Source: Segnochrobactrum spirostomi (GTDB lineage: Bacteria; Pseudomonadota; Alphaproteobacteria; Rhizobiales; Segnochrobactraceae). Taken from it: DNA of 64,000 nucleotides. This document shows positions 25,595-34,560 of the stretch, piece by piece. How positions within the stretch are numbered: position 1 is the first letter of the stretch; every line of letters starts with the position of its first letter. The stretch is from NCBI RefSeq assembly GCF_009600605.1, contig NZ_VWNA01000001.1, positions 3,520,501 to 3,584,500 on the forward strand, written 5' to 3'. A model generated the notes under the pieces. It did no database searches, was not told where the DNA came from, and saw only the letters and a program-made list of their open reading frames with translations. The translations under genes were made by a program, and so were the position numbers.

Positions 25595-27949
25595 ATGGAC
25601 TATTTCAGACGCTTCACCTTCCTCTTCGCCGCCCCGACCTTCGATGCGGAGGATCTGGAGGGCGTCCGCTTCAACCAGATCGTCACCGAGATCCAGCATT
25701 CGGGCTTCGAGGTGGTGCGCGCCCGCAATCTCGAGGACGCCGAGATCGCGGTGCAGACCGATGCCGCGATCGGCTGCATGATGGTCGACTGGGGCAAGAA
25801 GGGCCTCGAGGGCAAGACCGCCGGTCTCATCAACCTGATGCGCCGCCGCGGCCTCGATTTCCCGATCATCCTCCTGATCCGCCGCAAAAGGCTCGAGGAC
25901 GTGCCGGTCGAGGTGCTCGACTTCATCGATGGCTACGTCTTCCTCTCCGAGGAGACACCGGCCTTCATCGCCAAGAACCTCATCAGCCGCCTCAAGCAAT
26001 ATGCCGAGACGCTGAAGACGCCGTTCTTCGGCGCCCTCGTCGATTATGCCGAGGAGGGCAACCAGCTCTGGACCTGCCCGGGCCACAACGGCGGCGTGTT
26101 CTACAGCCGCAGCCCGATCGGCCGTGTCTTCATGGAGCATCTCGGCGAGGCGGTGTTCCGCGACGACCTCGACAATTCCGTGCTCGATCTCGGCGATCTC
26201 CTGACCCACGAGGGTCCCGCGCTCGCGGCGCAGAAGGAAGCGGCCAAGATTTTCGGCGCCGAGAAGACATATTTCGTCCTGAACGGCACCTCGACCTCCA
26301 ACAAGGTCGCGCTCTCGGCCCTCGTCACCGACGGCGATCTCGTCCTGTTCGACCGCAACAACCACAAGGCCGCCCACCACGGCGCGCTGATGATTTCCGG
26401 CGGCATCCCGGTCTATCTGCCGACCGAGCGCAATGCCTACGGCCTGATCGGCCCGATGGCGCTCGAGGCGTTCGACGAGACGGCGCTACGCGAGCGCATC
26501 CGCACCCATCCGCTCGTCACCGACCCGGAGGCCTGGAAGAAGCCGCGGCCCTTCCGCGTCGCCGTCGTCGAGCAGTGCACCTATGACGGCACCATCCACC
26601 ACGCCGAGACGATCCTCGCCCGCATCGGCCATCTCTGTGACTACATCCTGTTCGACGAGGCCTGGGCCGGCTTCATGAAGTTCCACCCGCTCTATGCGGG
26701 CCGCTTCGCCATGGGGCTCAACGGTCTCGGCCCGGACTCGCCCGGCATCATCGCCACCCAATCGACCCACAAGCAGCTCGCGAGCTTCTCGCAGGCGTCC
26801 CAGATCCACATGAAGGACCGGCACATCACCGGTCAGCGCCGGCGCGTCGAGCACCGCCGCTTCAACGAAAGCTTCATGCAGCACGCCTCGACCTCGCCGT
26901 TCTATCCGCTGTTCGCCTCCCTCGACGTCGGCGCGCAGATGATGAAGGGCCGCTCGGGCGAGGTCCTGTGGGACGACACGATCCGGCTCGGCATCGAGCT
27001 GCGCAAGAAGATCCGCGCCTTGAAGCGGGAGTTCGAGGACAAGGAGAGCCGGCCGGAGCGGCGCTGGTTCTTCGAGCCGTTCGTGCCGGATCGCGTCGCG
27101 ATCCCGGACGTCGCGACCGGCGCCACCCACGAAGTGCCGTGGGAGAGCGTCGCGACGGACCTGCTCGCGACCGACCCGACCTATTGGCAACTGACCCCCG
27201 GTGCCGCCTGGCACGGCTTTCCGAACATGGCGCCGGGCTTCGCCATCACCGATCCGAACAAGCTGACGCTGCTCACCCCCGGCTTCGACGGCGCGGGCGG
27301 CGACTATGCCGAGCACGGCATTCCGGCCCCGATCGTCGCGCAATATCTGCGCGAGAACCGCATCGTGGCCGAGAAGAACGACCTGAATTCGCTGCTCTTC
27401 CTGATGACGCCGGGCGTCGAGGCCTCGAAGGCCGGTACCCTCATCTCGGGGCTCGTCGCCTTCAAGCGGCTGCACGACGACAATGCGCTCCTCGAAGACG
27501 CCATCCCCGAATTCTACCGCCGCCGCCCGGCGCGCTATCAGGGGGTGCGGCTGCGCGATCTCTGCGGCGAGATGCACCGCTTCTTCCGCGATTGCGGGGT
27601 GAGCGCGCTCCAGCGCAAGCAGTTCTCCGCCGATCATCTGCCGGAGATCGCGCTGTCGCCGCGCGAGGCGGCGCGCCGGCTGGTGCGCAACGAGGTCGAT
27701 TATCTGCCGATCGACGACATCGCGGGCCGCATCGCGACGACGCCGTTCGTGGTCTATCCGCCGGGCATCGCAACCATCGTGCCGGGCGAACGGCTGACCG
27801 AGCGCGCCGCGCCGATGATCGCCTACCTCAAGATGTTCGAGACGTGCTTCAACACCTTCCCCGGCTTCGAGGTGGAGATCCAGGGTCTCTACCGCGAGGT
27901 GGATGCATCGGGCCGCGTCCGGCTGCATACTTACGTCGTCGCGGAATGA
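25595..27949 (+). CDS. Orn/Lys/Arg decarboxylase, PLP fold type I
   Basis: A 784-residue enzyme of the bacterial basic amino-acid decarboxylase family. The N-terminal wing domain is receiver-like (about 1-125). The PLP domain has the Schiff-base lysine at about residue 393 in QSTHKQLAS, with FDEAWAGFMKFHP upstream supplying the pyridine-binding Asp. The C-terminal part (about 640-784) is the family OKR_DC_1_C domain. The substrate could be lysine, arginine or ornithine; residues alone do not decide. Products would be polyamines or cadaverine, used in acid resistance or growth. No antiporter gene is adjacent. The ATG 25595 lacks a good ribosome site, so the start is moderately sure. Confidence 0.9.
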   Translation: MDYFRRFTFLFAAPTFDAEDLEGVRFNQIVTEIQHSGFEVVRARNLEDAEIAVQTDAAIGCMMVDWGKKGLEGKTAGLINLMRRRGLDFPIILLIRRKRLEDVPVEVLDFIDGYVFLSEETPAFIAKNLISRLKQYAETLKTPFFGALVDYAEEGNQLWTCPGHNGGVFYSRSPIGRVFMEHLGEAVFRDDLDNSVLDLGDLLTHEGPALAAQKEAAKIFGAEKTYFVLNGTSTSNKVALSALVTDGDLVLFDRNNHKAAHHGALMISGGIPVYLPTERNAYGLIGPMALEAFDETALRERIRTHPLVTDPEAWKKPRPFRVAVVEQCTYDGTIHHAETILARIGHLCDYILFDEAWAGFMKFHPLYAGRFAMGLNGLGPDSPGIIATQSTHKQLASFSQASQIHMKDRHITGQRRRVEHRRFNESFMQHASTSPFYPLFASLDVGAQMMKGRSGEVLWDDTIRLGIELRKKIRALKREFEDKESRPERRWFFEPFVPDRVAIPDVATGATHEVPWESVATDLLATDPTYWQLTPGAAWHGFPNMAPGFAITDPNKLTLLTPGFDGAGGDYAEHGIPAPIVAQYLRENRIVAEKNDLNSLLFLMTPGVEASKAGTLISGLVAFKRLHDDNALLEDAIPEFYRRRPARYQGVRLRDLCGEMHRFFRDCGVSALQRKQFSADHLPEIALSPREAARRLVRNEVDYLPIDDIAGRIATTPFVVYPPGIATIVPGERLTERAAPMIAYLKMFETCFNTFPGFEVEIQGLYREVDASGRVRLHTYVVAE

Positions 27950-28019
27950 GCGGGTGCGGCGCCGCCGCGGCGGGCGAACGGGTGTCAACGGGACGGATCG
28001 TGACGTGGGTCGGGAGAGC

Positions 28020-28670
28020 GTGAGCGACGTGGGCGAGGGCGCGGCCGGCGAGGGGCCGGCGCAGACGGGCGTCTCGGCCCACGACGCGGTGGCGACGGGG
28101 CCGGGCCCGGCGGCGGACGGGCCGCCGATCGTGGTGCGGCCGTCGCGCGACGGCGACATCGAGGCGATGCTCGCGATCTATCGCCACCACATCGCCCGCG
28201 GCGTCGAGCTCGGGCTCGAAGACAGCGACGCGCCGGAGGCGAACGACTTGCGCGACCGGCGACAGAACCTCAAGAGCCGCCGGTTCCCGCACCTCGTCGC
28301 GGTGCGCGGCGAGACGGTGGTCGGCTACGCCTATGTCGTCCTGTTCCGCAAGCGCCCGGCCTACCGCTACACGGTCAAGCACTCGATCTACGTGCACCAT
28401 GCCTGCGTGCGCCAGGGCATCGGCGGCCTGCTCATGCGCGGGCTGATCGACGCCTGCGCGGCGGCGGGCTTCCGTCAGATGATCGGCTATATCGACGCCG
28501 ACAACGCCGCCTCCCTCGGCCTCCACGACCATTTCGGCTTCACCCGGGTCGGCTATCTGCCCGGCGTCGCCTATCGCTACGGCCGCTGGGCCGACACCGT
28601 GATGGTGCAACGCTCCCTCGGCCTCGGCACCACCGCGCCGCCCCCACCGCTGCCGCTGTCGACGCGGTGA
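28020..28670 (+). CDS. GNAT acetyltransferase, phosphinothricin/PAT type
   Basis: A 216-residue acetyltransferase. A disordered Gly/Ala/Pro-rich head of about 35 residues precedes the GNAT fold (about 36-200). The acetyl-CoA pyrophosphate loop is seen as VRQGIGGLLMRGLI, preceded by KHSIYVHHAC, and the YIDADNAASLGLHDHFGF segment is characteristic of PAT/MddA enzymes acting on phosphinothricin or methionine sulfoximine/sulfone. The GTG at 28020 is chosen with GGGAG just upstream; a GTG at 28005 is an alternative. The gene ends directly before an intrinsic terminator and the AT-rich retron island. Confidence 0.85.
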   Translation: MSDVGEGAAGEGPAQTGVSAHDAVATGPGPAADGPPIVVRPSRDGDIEAMLAIYRHHIARGVELGLEDSDAPEANDLRDRRQNLKSRRFPHLVAVRGETVVGYAYVVLFRKRPAYRYTVKHSIYVHHACVRQGIGGLLMRGLIDACAAAGFRQMIGYIDADNAASLGLHDHFGFTRVGYLPGVAYRYGRWADTVMVQRSLGLGTTAPPPPLPLSTR

Positions 28671-28673
28671 GGG

Positions 28674-28700
28674 GGGAGCCGCCGCTCCCTCTTCTCCTTT
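28674..28700 (+). terminator. Intrinsic terminator after the GNAT gene
   Basis: GGGAGC, tetraloop CGCC and GCTCCC form a perfect 6-bp stem at 28674-28689, followed by the pyrimidine-rich, T-containing tail TCTTCTCCTTT. It begins four bases after the acetyltransferase stop and marks the edge between high-GC backbone and the AT-rich island. Confidence 0.7.
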
Positions 28701-28804
28701 GTATATGGGGGTATCTCATCATTGCGTTGTGCGGTAAGCTATAATAATATATGTATTTCTCCGAGAGAATCTGTAATAAAGAAGAACAACGATTATGTTT
28801 ATAT

Positions 28805-28833
28805 CAAAATAATATTACGTTACTTATAATATT
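28805..28833 (-). terminator. Candidate terminator of the retron gene
   Basis: On the minus strand the RT stop codon is followed at once by AATATTA, nine bases, TAATATT and then ATTTTG (arms 28827-28833 and 28811-28817). The stem is all A/T and the T-run is short, so termination strength is doubtful. Confidence 0.35.
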
Positions 28834-30372
28834 CTACGCGTGGACTAACTTCGTCAGCTCACTGATTTCTACTGCAATATCTTTTTCTTCGGTTGATCCG
28901 CCTTTGTGTATAACGCCGAAAACGCAATTGTCGCGATCAATAAGCGGGCCACCTGACATTCCGGATGACAATTTTTGCGTAACCTCAACTCGCCCCACTC
29001 CGCTCTTCATGGAGAGTGAGCATACCGTGCCAGTTCGAATGCTTAGGCTGTCGCCGGGGCCGTAGTCAGGATAGCCGGCTGCGATAATAGATTGCCCGAC
29101 CGAAGCGCGTACTTTGGATATCTTAATATTTCTGTACTGAGAAGTTGGGATCGAGTGGGAGAGAATGGCTAAATCAAGATGTTTATCTATCTTCTGCACG
29201 TTTGCTTTGTACTTTTGGGTCGGATTAAGGGGGTTATAGACATCAATATCTGTCGCTCCCTCGACGCAATGAGCAGCCGTTATGAGGCCGATATCATGCA
29301 CAAAAAAGCATGTGCCTTGATCGCAGGCTGTGTTGTTGTCGACAATCCAAACTGCAAATTTTCGTATTTCTTCATACGTAGGCTCGACTAATATTTTTGG
29401 CTTAAATAGCAGATTAAACCGATCTGCATTTTTCCTAAATACTGGATCGGAACGCCCACGGATGTGACCGTGCCACTCAATCTCGCCACGTAGATGGGCG
29501 TGTAGTGTTCCCTTGCCGGCGTGTTTACTAATAAATTCATCAGTCGCCTTCGCGATGCCGAATTTCTCTATAGAGTATAAGGTGGATCTGATATTCCGAA
29601 TGAATTTCCTGTCCAAGTTGACAAATTCATTCACTTTAAGTCCTGTAACCATTCTGCGAGAGTGTCGGTCTGCGTAATGGCACTTTTGCGAGTTTATGTT
29701 AAATCCATTTGTATATATAATTGATATTACGTCCTTTGATAGAATATTTGCATCGAAATGCCCGACAGGAGGTGCTCCGCTTGCGAACAGGTTTGTCAAT
29801 GGGCTTCTGCTTGATATTGTGATATCATCTGCATATCGCGTGTAAATATAACGATATCGCTTAGCTATAGAAAGAAAATCGCGATCCATGCGAAAGCAAA
29901 TCATGTTGGATAGCATTGGACTTGTGGGTGCCCCCTGTGGAAGGTACCCGCCCATGCAACACAATCTACCGATTATGGCTGATACACGAGGGGTAATGCA
30001 TAGGGAATTCATCAAGCCGACTATGCGATCCTCGGTTATCGATGGAAAGAAGTCCGATAGATCAAGATTAACGATATACTTACTCTTCAAATGTGAAGCT
30101 GCATTTGTCTTGATTGATCTGCCTTCAACGTAAGCGTGAACAGGATCGCGAACGCTATATATACCTGAAATTACTTTTAGTAAGCGCCTTTGAATATACT
30201 TAAGCCTGTCATTGGGGGCATTAATAACTCGTAGTTTTCTGCCGTGGTGCCCAATGTTAAAGTTGTGATACATCCAATCTCGGCGCCACCATATTTTGTT
30301 TAATTCGGCAGCGGTTATCCCCAAGTACTCGAGAAGATCTTTCTCACTATGAAATTCTTTCGGTATTGGCAT
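28834..30372 (-). CDS. Retron reverse transcriptase fused to a trypsin-like serine protease
   Basis: A 512-residue two-domain protein. Residues about 1-325 are a retron RT: NAASH at 90-94 (the NAxxH motif), VNLDLSDFFPSI with catalytic Asp104, PQGAPTSP at 145-152, RYADD with Asp182/Asp183, GFNINSQK at 223-230 and VTGLKVN at 242-248 (the VTG motif), then GEIEWHGHIRG. Residues about 335-508 are a chymotrypsin-fold protease: His368 in ITAAHCV, Asp400 in KHLDLAIL and Ser473 in GMSGGPL complete the triad. There is no signal peptide, so both act in the cytoplasm. The ncRNA region lies directly upstream. Retrons are anti-phage systems in which msDNA and RT restrain an effector; here the effector would be the fused protease. 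Base composition is far lower in GC than its neighbours. Confidence 0.95.
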   Translation of the reverse strand: MPIPKEFHSEKDLLEYLGITAAELNKIWWRRDWMYHNFNIGHHGRKLRVINAPNDRLKYIQRRLLKVISGIYSVRDPVHAYVEGRSIKTNAASHLKSKYIVNLDLSDFFPSITEDRIVGLMNSLCITPRVSAIIGRLCCMGGYLPQGAPTSPMLSNMICFRMDRDFLSIAKRYRYIYTRYADDITISSRSPLTNLFASGAPPVGHFDANILSKDVISIIYTNGFNINSQKCHYADRHSRRMVTGLKVNEFVNLDRKFIRNIRSTLYSIEKFGIAKATDEFISKHAGKGTLHAHLRGEIEWHGHIRGRSDPVFRKNADRFNLLFKPKILVEPTYEEIRKFAVWIVDNNTACDQGTCFFVHDIGLITAAHCVEGATDIDVYNPLNPTQKYKANVQKIDKHLDLAILSHSIPTSQYRNIKISKVRASVGQSIIAAGYPDYGPGDSLSIRTGTVCSLSMKSGVGRVEVTQKLSSGMSGGPLIDRDNCVFGVIHKGGSTEEKDIAVEISELTKLVHA

Positions 30373-30374
30373 AT

Positions 30375-30600
30375 GAATTGCGCTCGCCCGAAGTGTATTG
30401 GTGCGAGATCTCCGCTCCAGTCATGCAGTGGCGTCCTCATTGACGGCGCCCCCGTTTTCTCGACACATTAGCTCTTGCGCCGCAGTTACGACAGCGCGTA
30501 TGCGAGCGGAAATCTCGCGCCAAGATAGTAGCAGCGCTGCTCCTGAACGACCAGATGGCCTGTGGATAACAAGAGGGCTATCGTTAGGAGCGTTTAATTC
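30375..30600 (-). ncRNA. Predicted retron ncRNA (msr-msd)
   Basis: Same strand as, and directly 5' of, the RT gene. Terminal helices can pair 30600-30588 (GAATTAAACGCTC) with 30385-30375 (GAGCGCAATTC): 5 bp, a 3x1 internal loop, 5 bp; these fit a1 and a2. Inside, 30523-30504 pairs with 30417-30398 over 20 positions with one mismatch and one G-U pair, a long msd-like stem. Nested in it, 30482-30477 pairs with 30449-30444 (6 bp). The 5' part (30587-30530) contains GATA/TATC and AGCAGCGCTGCT hairpins, suitable for msr, and an AGC at 30579-30577 that could hold the priming G. The total of about 226 nt is a normal size. All of this is hand folding; the branching G and exact ends are not determined. 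Confidence 0.6.
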
Positions 30601-30780
30601 GTAATTTGTGTTCATGCTAGTGGTTAAATTTCTGAGAAACTGAATCCAAAAAAATCCGCTATGTATAATTGGCTGTGTATCTGGCAATTTTAAATAATAA
30701 AATTCGTAAATAACAAAGTAAAATGTACAATCTATGTAGATAATAAAGTTCTATCGTATCTGTGCGGTGCAAAGTGCGAC
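30601..30780. promoter_or_regulatory. AT-rich leader/promoter region of the retron
   Basis: About 180 bases of very AT-rich DNA upstream of the ncRNA on the minus strand. It offers several poor sigma-70-like pairs (for example TTGCCA near 30686 with TATACA fourteen bases on), none convincing. It holds no recognisable gene. Confidence 0.4.
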
Positions 30781-30856
30781 TATTCTGAGATGGGACATAG
30801 CTGCGATCGTGCTCGGCTTTAGGGCTGAGGTTCGCCGCAGTCCTCGGCTCCGTCCC

Positions 30857-32332
30857 TCACCCGCCGTGCGGGTTCTCCACCCTCGGCCAGATTTCGCGGG
30901 CGAGCTTTTTGTAGTTCGTTTCGCGGGGGTGCGAGGGGTAGGGCGCGCCGGCGTCGATGTAGACGATCTCGGCGGCGATCGGCGCGAATCCGGCATAGAA
31001 GTGGTTCGTCGATTTGACGAGCAGCATCGTCTTCTTCAACGGGTCGAGGCCGAGATTGGAGAAGATGTCCGGCTCGAAGGTCTGGGTGCGGTTGGTGTTG
31101 AGGATCACCTCCGTCGCCGTGCCCTTGAGGCGGATCAGGGCGGTGGCGCCGAGGGTGACGCGGCTCGCGCCGAAGCTCTGCCAAGATTCCGGCACTGCGC
31201 GCACAACCTCGACCACGGCGTCGATCGGGGCACCGCCGTCCGGTCCCGCCTTGCCGCCGAAGCGCAGTTGGATCTCCGCGCCTTCGCCGGCGGCGAGGCA
31301 GAAGGTGACCGCGATCGGGTCCCAGATGGTGGCGACCGCGACGTCGTCGAGCCCGCGCTCCAGCATCCGGCGCAGGATCAGCGTGCCGTCGCCGGCGACG
31401 CCGCCGCCCGGATTGTCCCACACGTCGGCGATCACCACCGGCTTGCCCGGTTGCGCCGCGGCGAGCGCCGCCGCCTTGTCGAGCCCGGCCTCGGTGTCGA
31501 GCATCGGCATGGCGGTGCGGCCGCGCAGGGCGAAGATTTCGAGGCCGAGGCTGCGGGCGAGCGTCTCGGCCTTCGCCCGGTCGCCGTCGGTGACGACGAG
31601 CGTCTGAGTGCCCATCTCCGGCACGTCGGCGGCCATGAAGCCGTGGATCAGCGAGACCGAGAGCACGCCGTCGCGGCCCTGAAGCGCCTTCAGGCGATCG
31701 ACGAAGCCGCGCATCGGCTCCCGGCTCGTCGGGAAGACGTCGATCATGCGGCAATCGAAGGTCGCCATCACCGGCTTGATCTCGCCGCGCAGGGTGCGCA
31801 GGGCGAGATCGACGACGTGCTCGCCGCGCTCGAGAAAGTCGGTGTGGGGGAATTCGAGAAAGGCGGCGAGGATGTCGGCGTTGGCGACGCGCTTCTTCGT
31901 CAGATGGCTGTGGGGATCGAGCTCGGCCGCGATCAGCACGTCGGGGCCGACGATCTCGCGCACCCGGGCGAGCAGGTCGCCTTCGCAATCGTCGTAGCTT
32001 TGGGCGACCATCGCACCGTGGAGGCCGAGAACGACGCCGTCGACGGGCAGGGCGGCGCGCAACTGGTCGAGGATTTCGTCGCGCAGGTCTTCGTAGGCCT
32101 GGCGCTGGAGCAGGCCGCCCGGCTCCGCCCAGGTCGCCGTGCCTTCGATGACCGTGAAGCCTTCCGCGCGGCCCCGCCGCCGCAGCACGACGACCGGCGA
32201 GGAGCACAAGGTCGGCGTGTCCGGGTGGGCGCCGGGGCCGGCATAGAACGCGGCCTCGAAGCTCGCCCGGTCGGTCGGCACGGGGGAGAAGGTGTTGGTT
32301 TCGGTGGCGAGCGAGGCGGTGAAGATGCGCAT
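30857..32332 (-). CDS. M81-family metallopeptidase, MlrC-like (DUF1485)
   Basis: A 491-residue member of the MlrC family (peptidase M81, DUF1485/MlrC C-terminal). The family is named after microcystin linear-peptide degradation, but most members sit in catabolic operons with unknown amide or peptide substrates. Visible zinc-ligand-type segments are ASLATETNTFSP near the N-terminus, GLHGAMV, AELDPHSHLT and FPHTDFLERGEH. The C-terminal domain includes DNPGGGVAGDGT. It is the last gene of the binding-protein, permease, permease, RidA, MlrC operon, 57 bases after ridA. The AT-rich retron island begins just past its stop. Confidence 0.9.
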   Translation of the reverse strand: MRIFTASLATETNTFSPVPTDRASFEAAFYAGPGAHPDTPTLCSSPVVVLRRRGRAEGFTVIEGTATWAEPGGLLQRQAYEDLRDEILDQLRAALPVDGVVLGLHGAMVAQSYDDCEGDLLARVREIVGPDVLIAAELDPHSHLTKKRVANADILAAFLEFPHTDFLERGEHVVDLALRTLRGEIKPVMATFDCRMIDVFPTSREPMRGFVDRLKALQGRDGVLSVSLIHGFMAADVPEMGTQTLVVTDGDRAKAETLARSLGLEIFALRGRTAMPMLDTEAGLDKAAALAAAQPGKPVVIADVWDNPGGGVAGDGTLILRRMLERGLDDVAVATIWDPIAVTFCLAAGEGAEIQLRFGGKAGPDGGAPIDAVVEVVRAVPESWQSFGASRVTLGATALIRLKGTATEVILNTNRTQTFEPDIFSNLGLDPLKKTMLLVKSTNHFYAGFAPIAAEIVYIDAGAPYPSHPRETNYKKLAREIWPRVENPHGG

Positions 32333-32389
32333 GATCGGTCGGGCTCGGGGCTCTGCGGAGCCCGGGACGGGGAGCGGTTCGGCGGCCGC

Positions 32390-32758
32390 TCAGGCGAGCG
32401 GCTTGTAGGCGACGGCCTCGATCTCGACCTTGATGTCGATCATCAGCCGCGCCTCGAGCGTGGTGCGCGCCGGCGGGTTCTCCGGGAAATAGGTGGCGTA
32501 GGTCTTGTTGAAGGCGCCGAAATCCCGGGCGTCGGAGAGGATCACGAAGGTCTTCACGACGTCTTCGAGGCCGGCGCCGGCAAGCGCGAGGGCGGCGGCG
32601 ATGTTCTCCATCACCTTGCGGGTCTGCGCCTCGATGCCGCCCGCCACCACGCTGCCGTCCGCCTCGGTCGGCACCTGACCGGAGACGAAGATGAAGTCAC
32701 CCGCGCGCACGGCGGGCGAGAGCGGCACGTGGGCGGCACCGAAATGAAGGCGGGTCAT
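32390..32758 (-). CDS. RidA family enamine/imine deaminase
   Basis: A 122-residue YjgF/YER057c/UK114 protein. The family hydrolyses 2-aminoacrylate and related imines that PLP enzymes release. FIFVSGQVPTEADG, QTRKVMENIAAALALAG and the C-terminal RTTLEARLMIDIKVEIEAVA strand with the substrate-binding Arg are present. It lies between the ABC permease and MlrC genes, 25 bases after the permease stop. A PLP enzyme of the D-serine dehydratase type is encoded in the facing operon, giving a plausible source of aminoacrylate. Confidence 0.93.
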   Translation of the reverse strand: MTRLHFGAAHVPLSPAVRAGDFIFVSGQVPTEADGSVVAGGIEAQTRKVMENIAAALALAGAGLEDVVKTFVILSDARDFGAFNKTYATYFPENPPARTTLEARLMIDIKVEIEAVAYKPLA

Positions 32759-32783
32759 GAGGTAGGCACTCCGTTGTCCGGGA

Positions 32784-33611
32784 TCATTTGACGGCGCCGA
32801 GGGCGAGGCCGCGGACGAGATAGCGTTGCAGCCAGGCGAACAGGATCGCGACCGGCACCGAGGCGACGAAGGCGGCGGCCATCACGTAGTGCCATTCGAC
32901 GGTGTAGCGGCCGGAGACGAGGGAGAAGATGCGGATCGGCAGGGTGTAGCTCTCCTCCCGCCGCAGCATCGTCAGCGCGATGACGAACTCGTTCCAGGCG
33001 CTGATGAAGGTGAAGATCGCCGTCACCACCATCGCCGGGACCGCGAGCGGCAGGAACACGGCGAACAGCGTGCGCATCCGCCCGCCGCCCTCCATCCACG
33101 AGGCTTCCTCGAGATCGAGCGGGATGGTCGAGAAATAGCTCTGCAGCATCCAGACGCAGAAGGCGATGTTGAAGGCGACGTAGACGATCGTCAGCATGCC
33201 GAGATTGTCGATCAGCCCGATGCCGGCGACGAGCCGAAACAGGCCGATGACGAGCACGATCGGCGACAGCATCTGCGAGACGAGGAGGAATTGCCGGAAC
33301 GCCTCGCGGCCCCTGAAGCGGTAGCGGCTCAGGGCGTAGGCGGCGGGGATCGAGACCGCGATGGTGAGCACCGTCGTCGCCACCGACACGTAGAAGGAAT
33401 TCAGGAAGGCCTGGGCGAAGCCCGTCACCGTCCACATCTCGGTGAAGTTCTGCCAGCGCACCGCGCTCGGCCACCAGGTCGGGTCGAGCACCTCGGTCGC
33501 CGGCTTCAGGGCGGTGATGAACATCACCGCGAAGGGAAACAGCACCGCGATCACGATCGGCGAGAGCAGCAGCCAGAACAGCGCCGAGCGGGCGAGCTTC
33601 TTGCGGCTCAT
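32784..33611 (-). CDS. Carbohydrate ABC transporter permease (MalG/UgpE type)
   Basis: A 275-residue inner-membrane permease with six predicted helices. The EAA loop is seen as [25 protein letters not shown], which contacts the ATPase. CUT1-family features include the N-terminal [13 protein letters not shown]. The ATG at 33611 overlaps the stop of the partner permease (ATGA), giving strict coupling. The needed ATPase is not in this operon but in the facing one (36973-38040). Confidence 0.93.
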   Translation of the reverse strand: MSRKKLARSALFWLLLSPIVIAVLFPFAVMFITALKPATEVLDPTWWPSAVRWQNFTEMWTVTGFAQAFLNSFYVSVATTVLTIAVSIPAAYALSRYRFRGREAFRQFLLVSQMLSPIVLVIGLFRLVAGIGLIDNLGMLTIVYVAFNIAFCVWMLQSYFSTIPLDLEEASWMEGGGRMRTLFAVFLPLAVPAMVVTAIFTFISAWNEFVIALTMLRREESYTLPIRIFSLVSGRYTVEWHYVMAAAFVASVPVAILFAWLQRYLVRGLALGAVK

Positions 33612-34477
33612 GGCTTTTCCTCCCGCATCGCGAGGCGGACATAGATGATCGTGAAGACGAGCAGGATGGCGAACATGATGAGCGAGACCGCCGCCGCCTC
33701 GCCGAGCTTCCCGAGCCGGAAGCCGATCTTGTAGAGATAGGTGACGAGGATGTCGGTCGAGTTCGCCGGGCCGCCCTGGGTCGTCGCCCAGATGATGGGG
33801 AACGAGTTGAACACGTAGATCGTGTTGAGCACGAAGGCGATGTTCACGAACGGGCGCAGCAGCGGCAGGGTGATCAGCCGGAATTGATCCCACTTTCCCG
33901 CGCCCTCGATCGCCGCGGCGTCGTAGAGATCGTCCGGCACCGAGGAGAGGCCGCCGAGGAAGATCGTCACCGTGAACGGGATCGAGACCAGGATGCCGAT
34001 GAGGATCTGGACCGGGAAGGCGGTGGCAGCCTGGGCGAGCCACTGGATGTTCTGATCGATCAGGCCGAGATCGCGCAGCGCCGAATTGAGCATGCCGCTC
34101 TCGCCGTTGAGCGCCCAGCGCCAGACGATCGCAGTCATCGTGAGCGAGACCGCCCACGGCAGCATGATGAGGATACGGGCGAACCCGCGGCCGTAGAAAT
34201 CCTCGTTGAGGATGAGCGCGATCGGCACCGAGACGACGAGGGTGCCGACGACCACCGCGACCGTCCAAACGAGCGTCCGCCACAGGGCGGCGATGAAGTC
34301 GGGATCGGCGAACAGGGTGCGGAAATTGTCGAGGCCGATGAAGTCGCGGAGGATGCCGAAGCGGTTCACGTCGTGGACGGCGAGCGACACGATCTCCTTG
34401 AGCGGCCACAGGATGATGACCGCCGCCATGAGGAAGCTCGGCAGGATCAGCGCATAGGGGGCGAGGGTGCGGTTCAT
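33608..34477 (-). CDS. Carbohydrate ABC transporter permease (MalF/UgpA type)
   Basis: A 289-residue six-helix CUT1 permease. The EAA motif reads [25 protein letters not shown]-terminal [18 protein letters not shown] is the first helix. It heterodimerises with the downstream permease and receives solute from the binding protein encoded 83 bases upstream. Substrate class (sugar, polyol, sugar-amine) is only inferred from family. Confidence 0.93.
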   Translation of the reverse strand: MNRTLAPYALILPSFLMAAVIILWPLKEIVSLAVHDVNRFGILRDFIGLDNFRTLFADPDFIAALWRTLVWTVAVVVGTLVVSVPIALILNEDFYGRGFARILIMLPWAVSLTMTAIVWRWALNGESGMLNSALRDLGLIDQNIQWLAQAATAFPVQILIGILVSIPFTVTIFLGGLSSVPDDLYDAAAIEGAGKWDQFRLITLPLLRPFVNIAFVLNTIYVFNSFPIIWATTQGGPANSTDILVTYLYKIGFRLGKLGEAAAVSLIMFAILLVFTIIYVRLAMREEKP

Positions 34478-34560
34478 GCGTCCGTCGGGCTCCGGCGAAC
34501 GGCCGGGTCGGGCCGCCCCGTCGTGGGGGCGGCCCGACCCGGCCGGTGGCGCCGTTCAGA

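Larger units (their letters stand above)
28690..30790. other. AT-rich retron island
   Basis: From just after the GNAT terminator to just before the MlrC gene the base composition changes abruptly: runs such as ataataatatatgtatttc and taaataataaaattcg appear nowhere else in the window, and codon third positions become A/T-rich. The stretch holds one protein gene (retron RT-protease) and its ncRNA region. I found no integrase, transposase, tRNA or clear direct repeats at the borders, so the mode of arrival is unknown, but acquisition by horizontal transfer is strongly suggested. Confidence 0.85.

Noticed and set aside
28834..30372. Group II intron or diversity-generating retroelement as the source of the RT
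   Set aside because: There is no maturase or HNH domain, no intron RNA-like end, and no template/variable repeat; NAxxH and VTG are retron marks.
30421..30615. A 64-codon open frame (minus strand, starting MNTNYELNAP) upstream of the retron RT
   Set aside because: It lies wholly across or inside the predicted ncRNA stems, has no ribosome site before its ATG and no recognisable similarity. It remains a weak alternative if the ncRNA model fails.
28690..30790. CRISPR-associated RT or CRISPR array in the AT-rich island
   Set aside because: No regularly spaced repeats and no cas-like genes are present.
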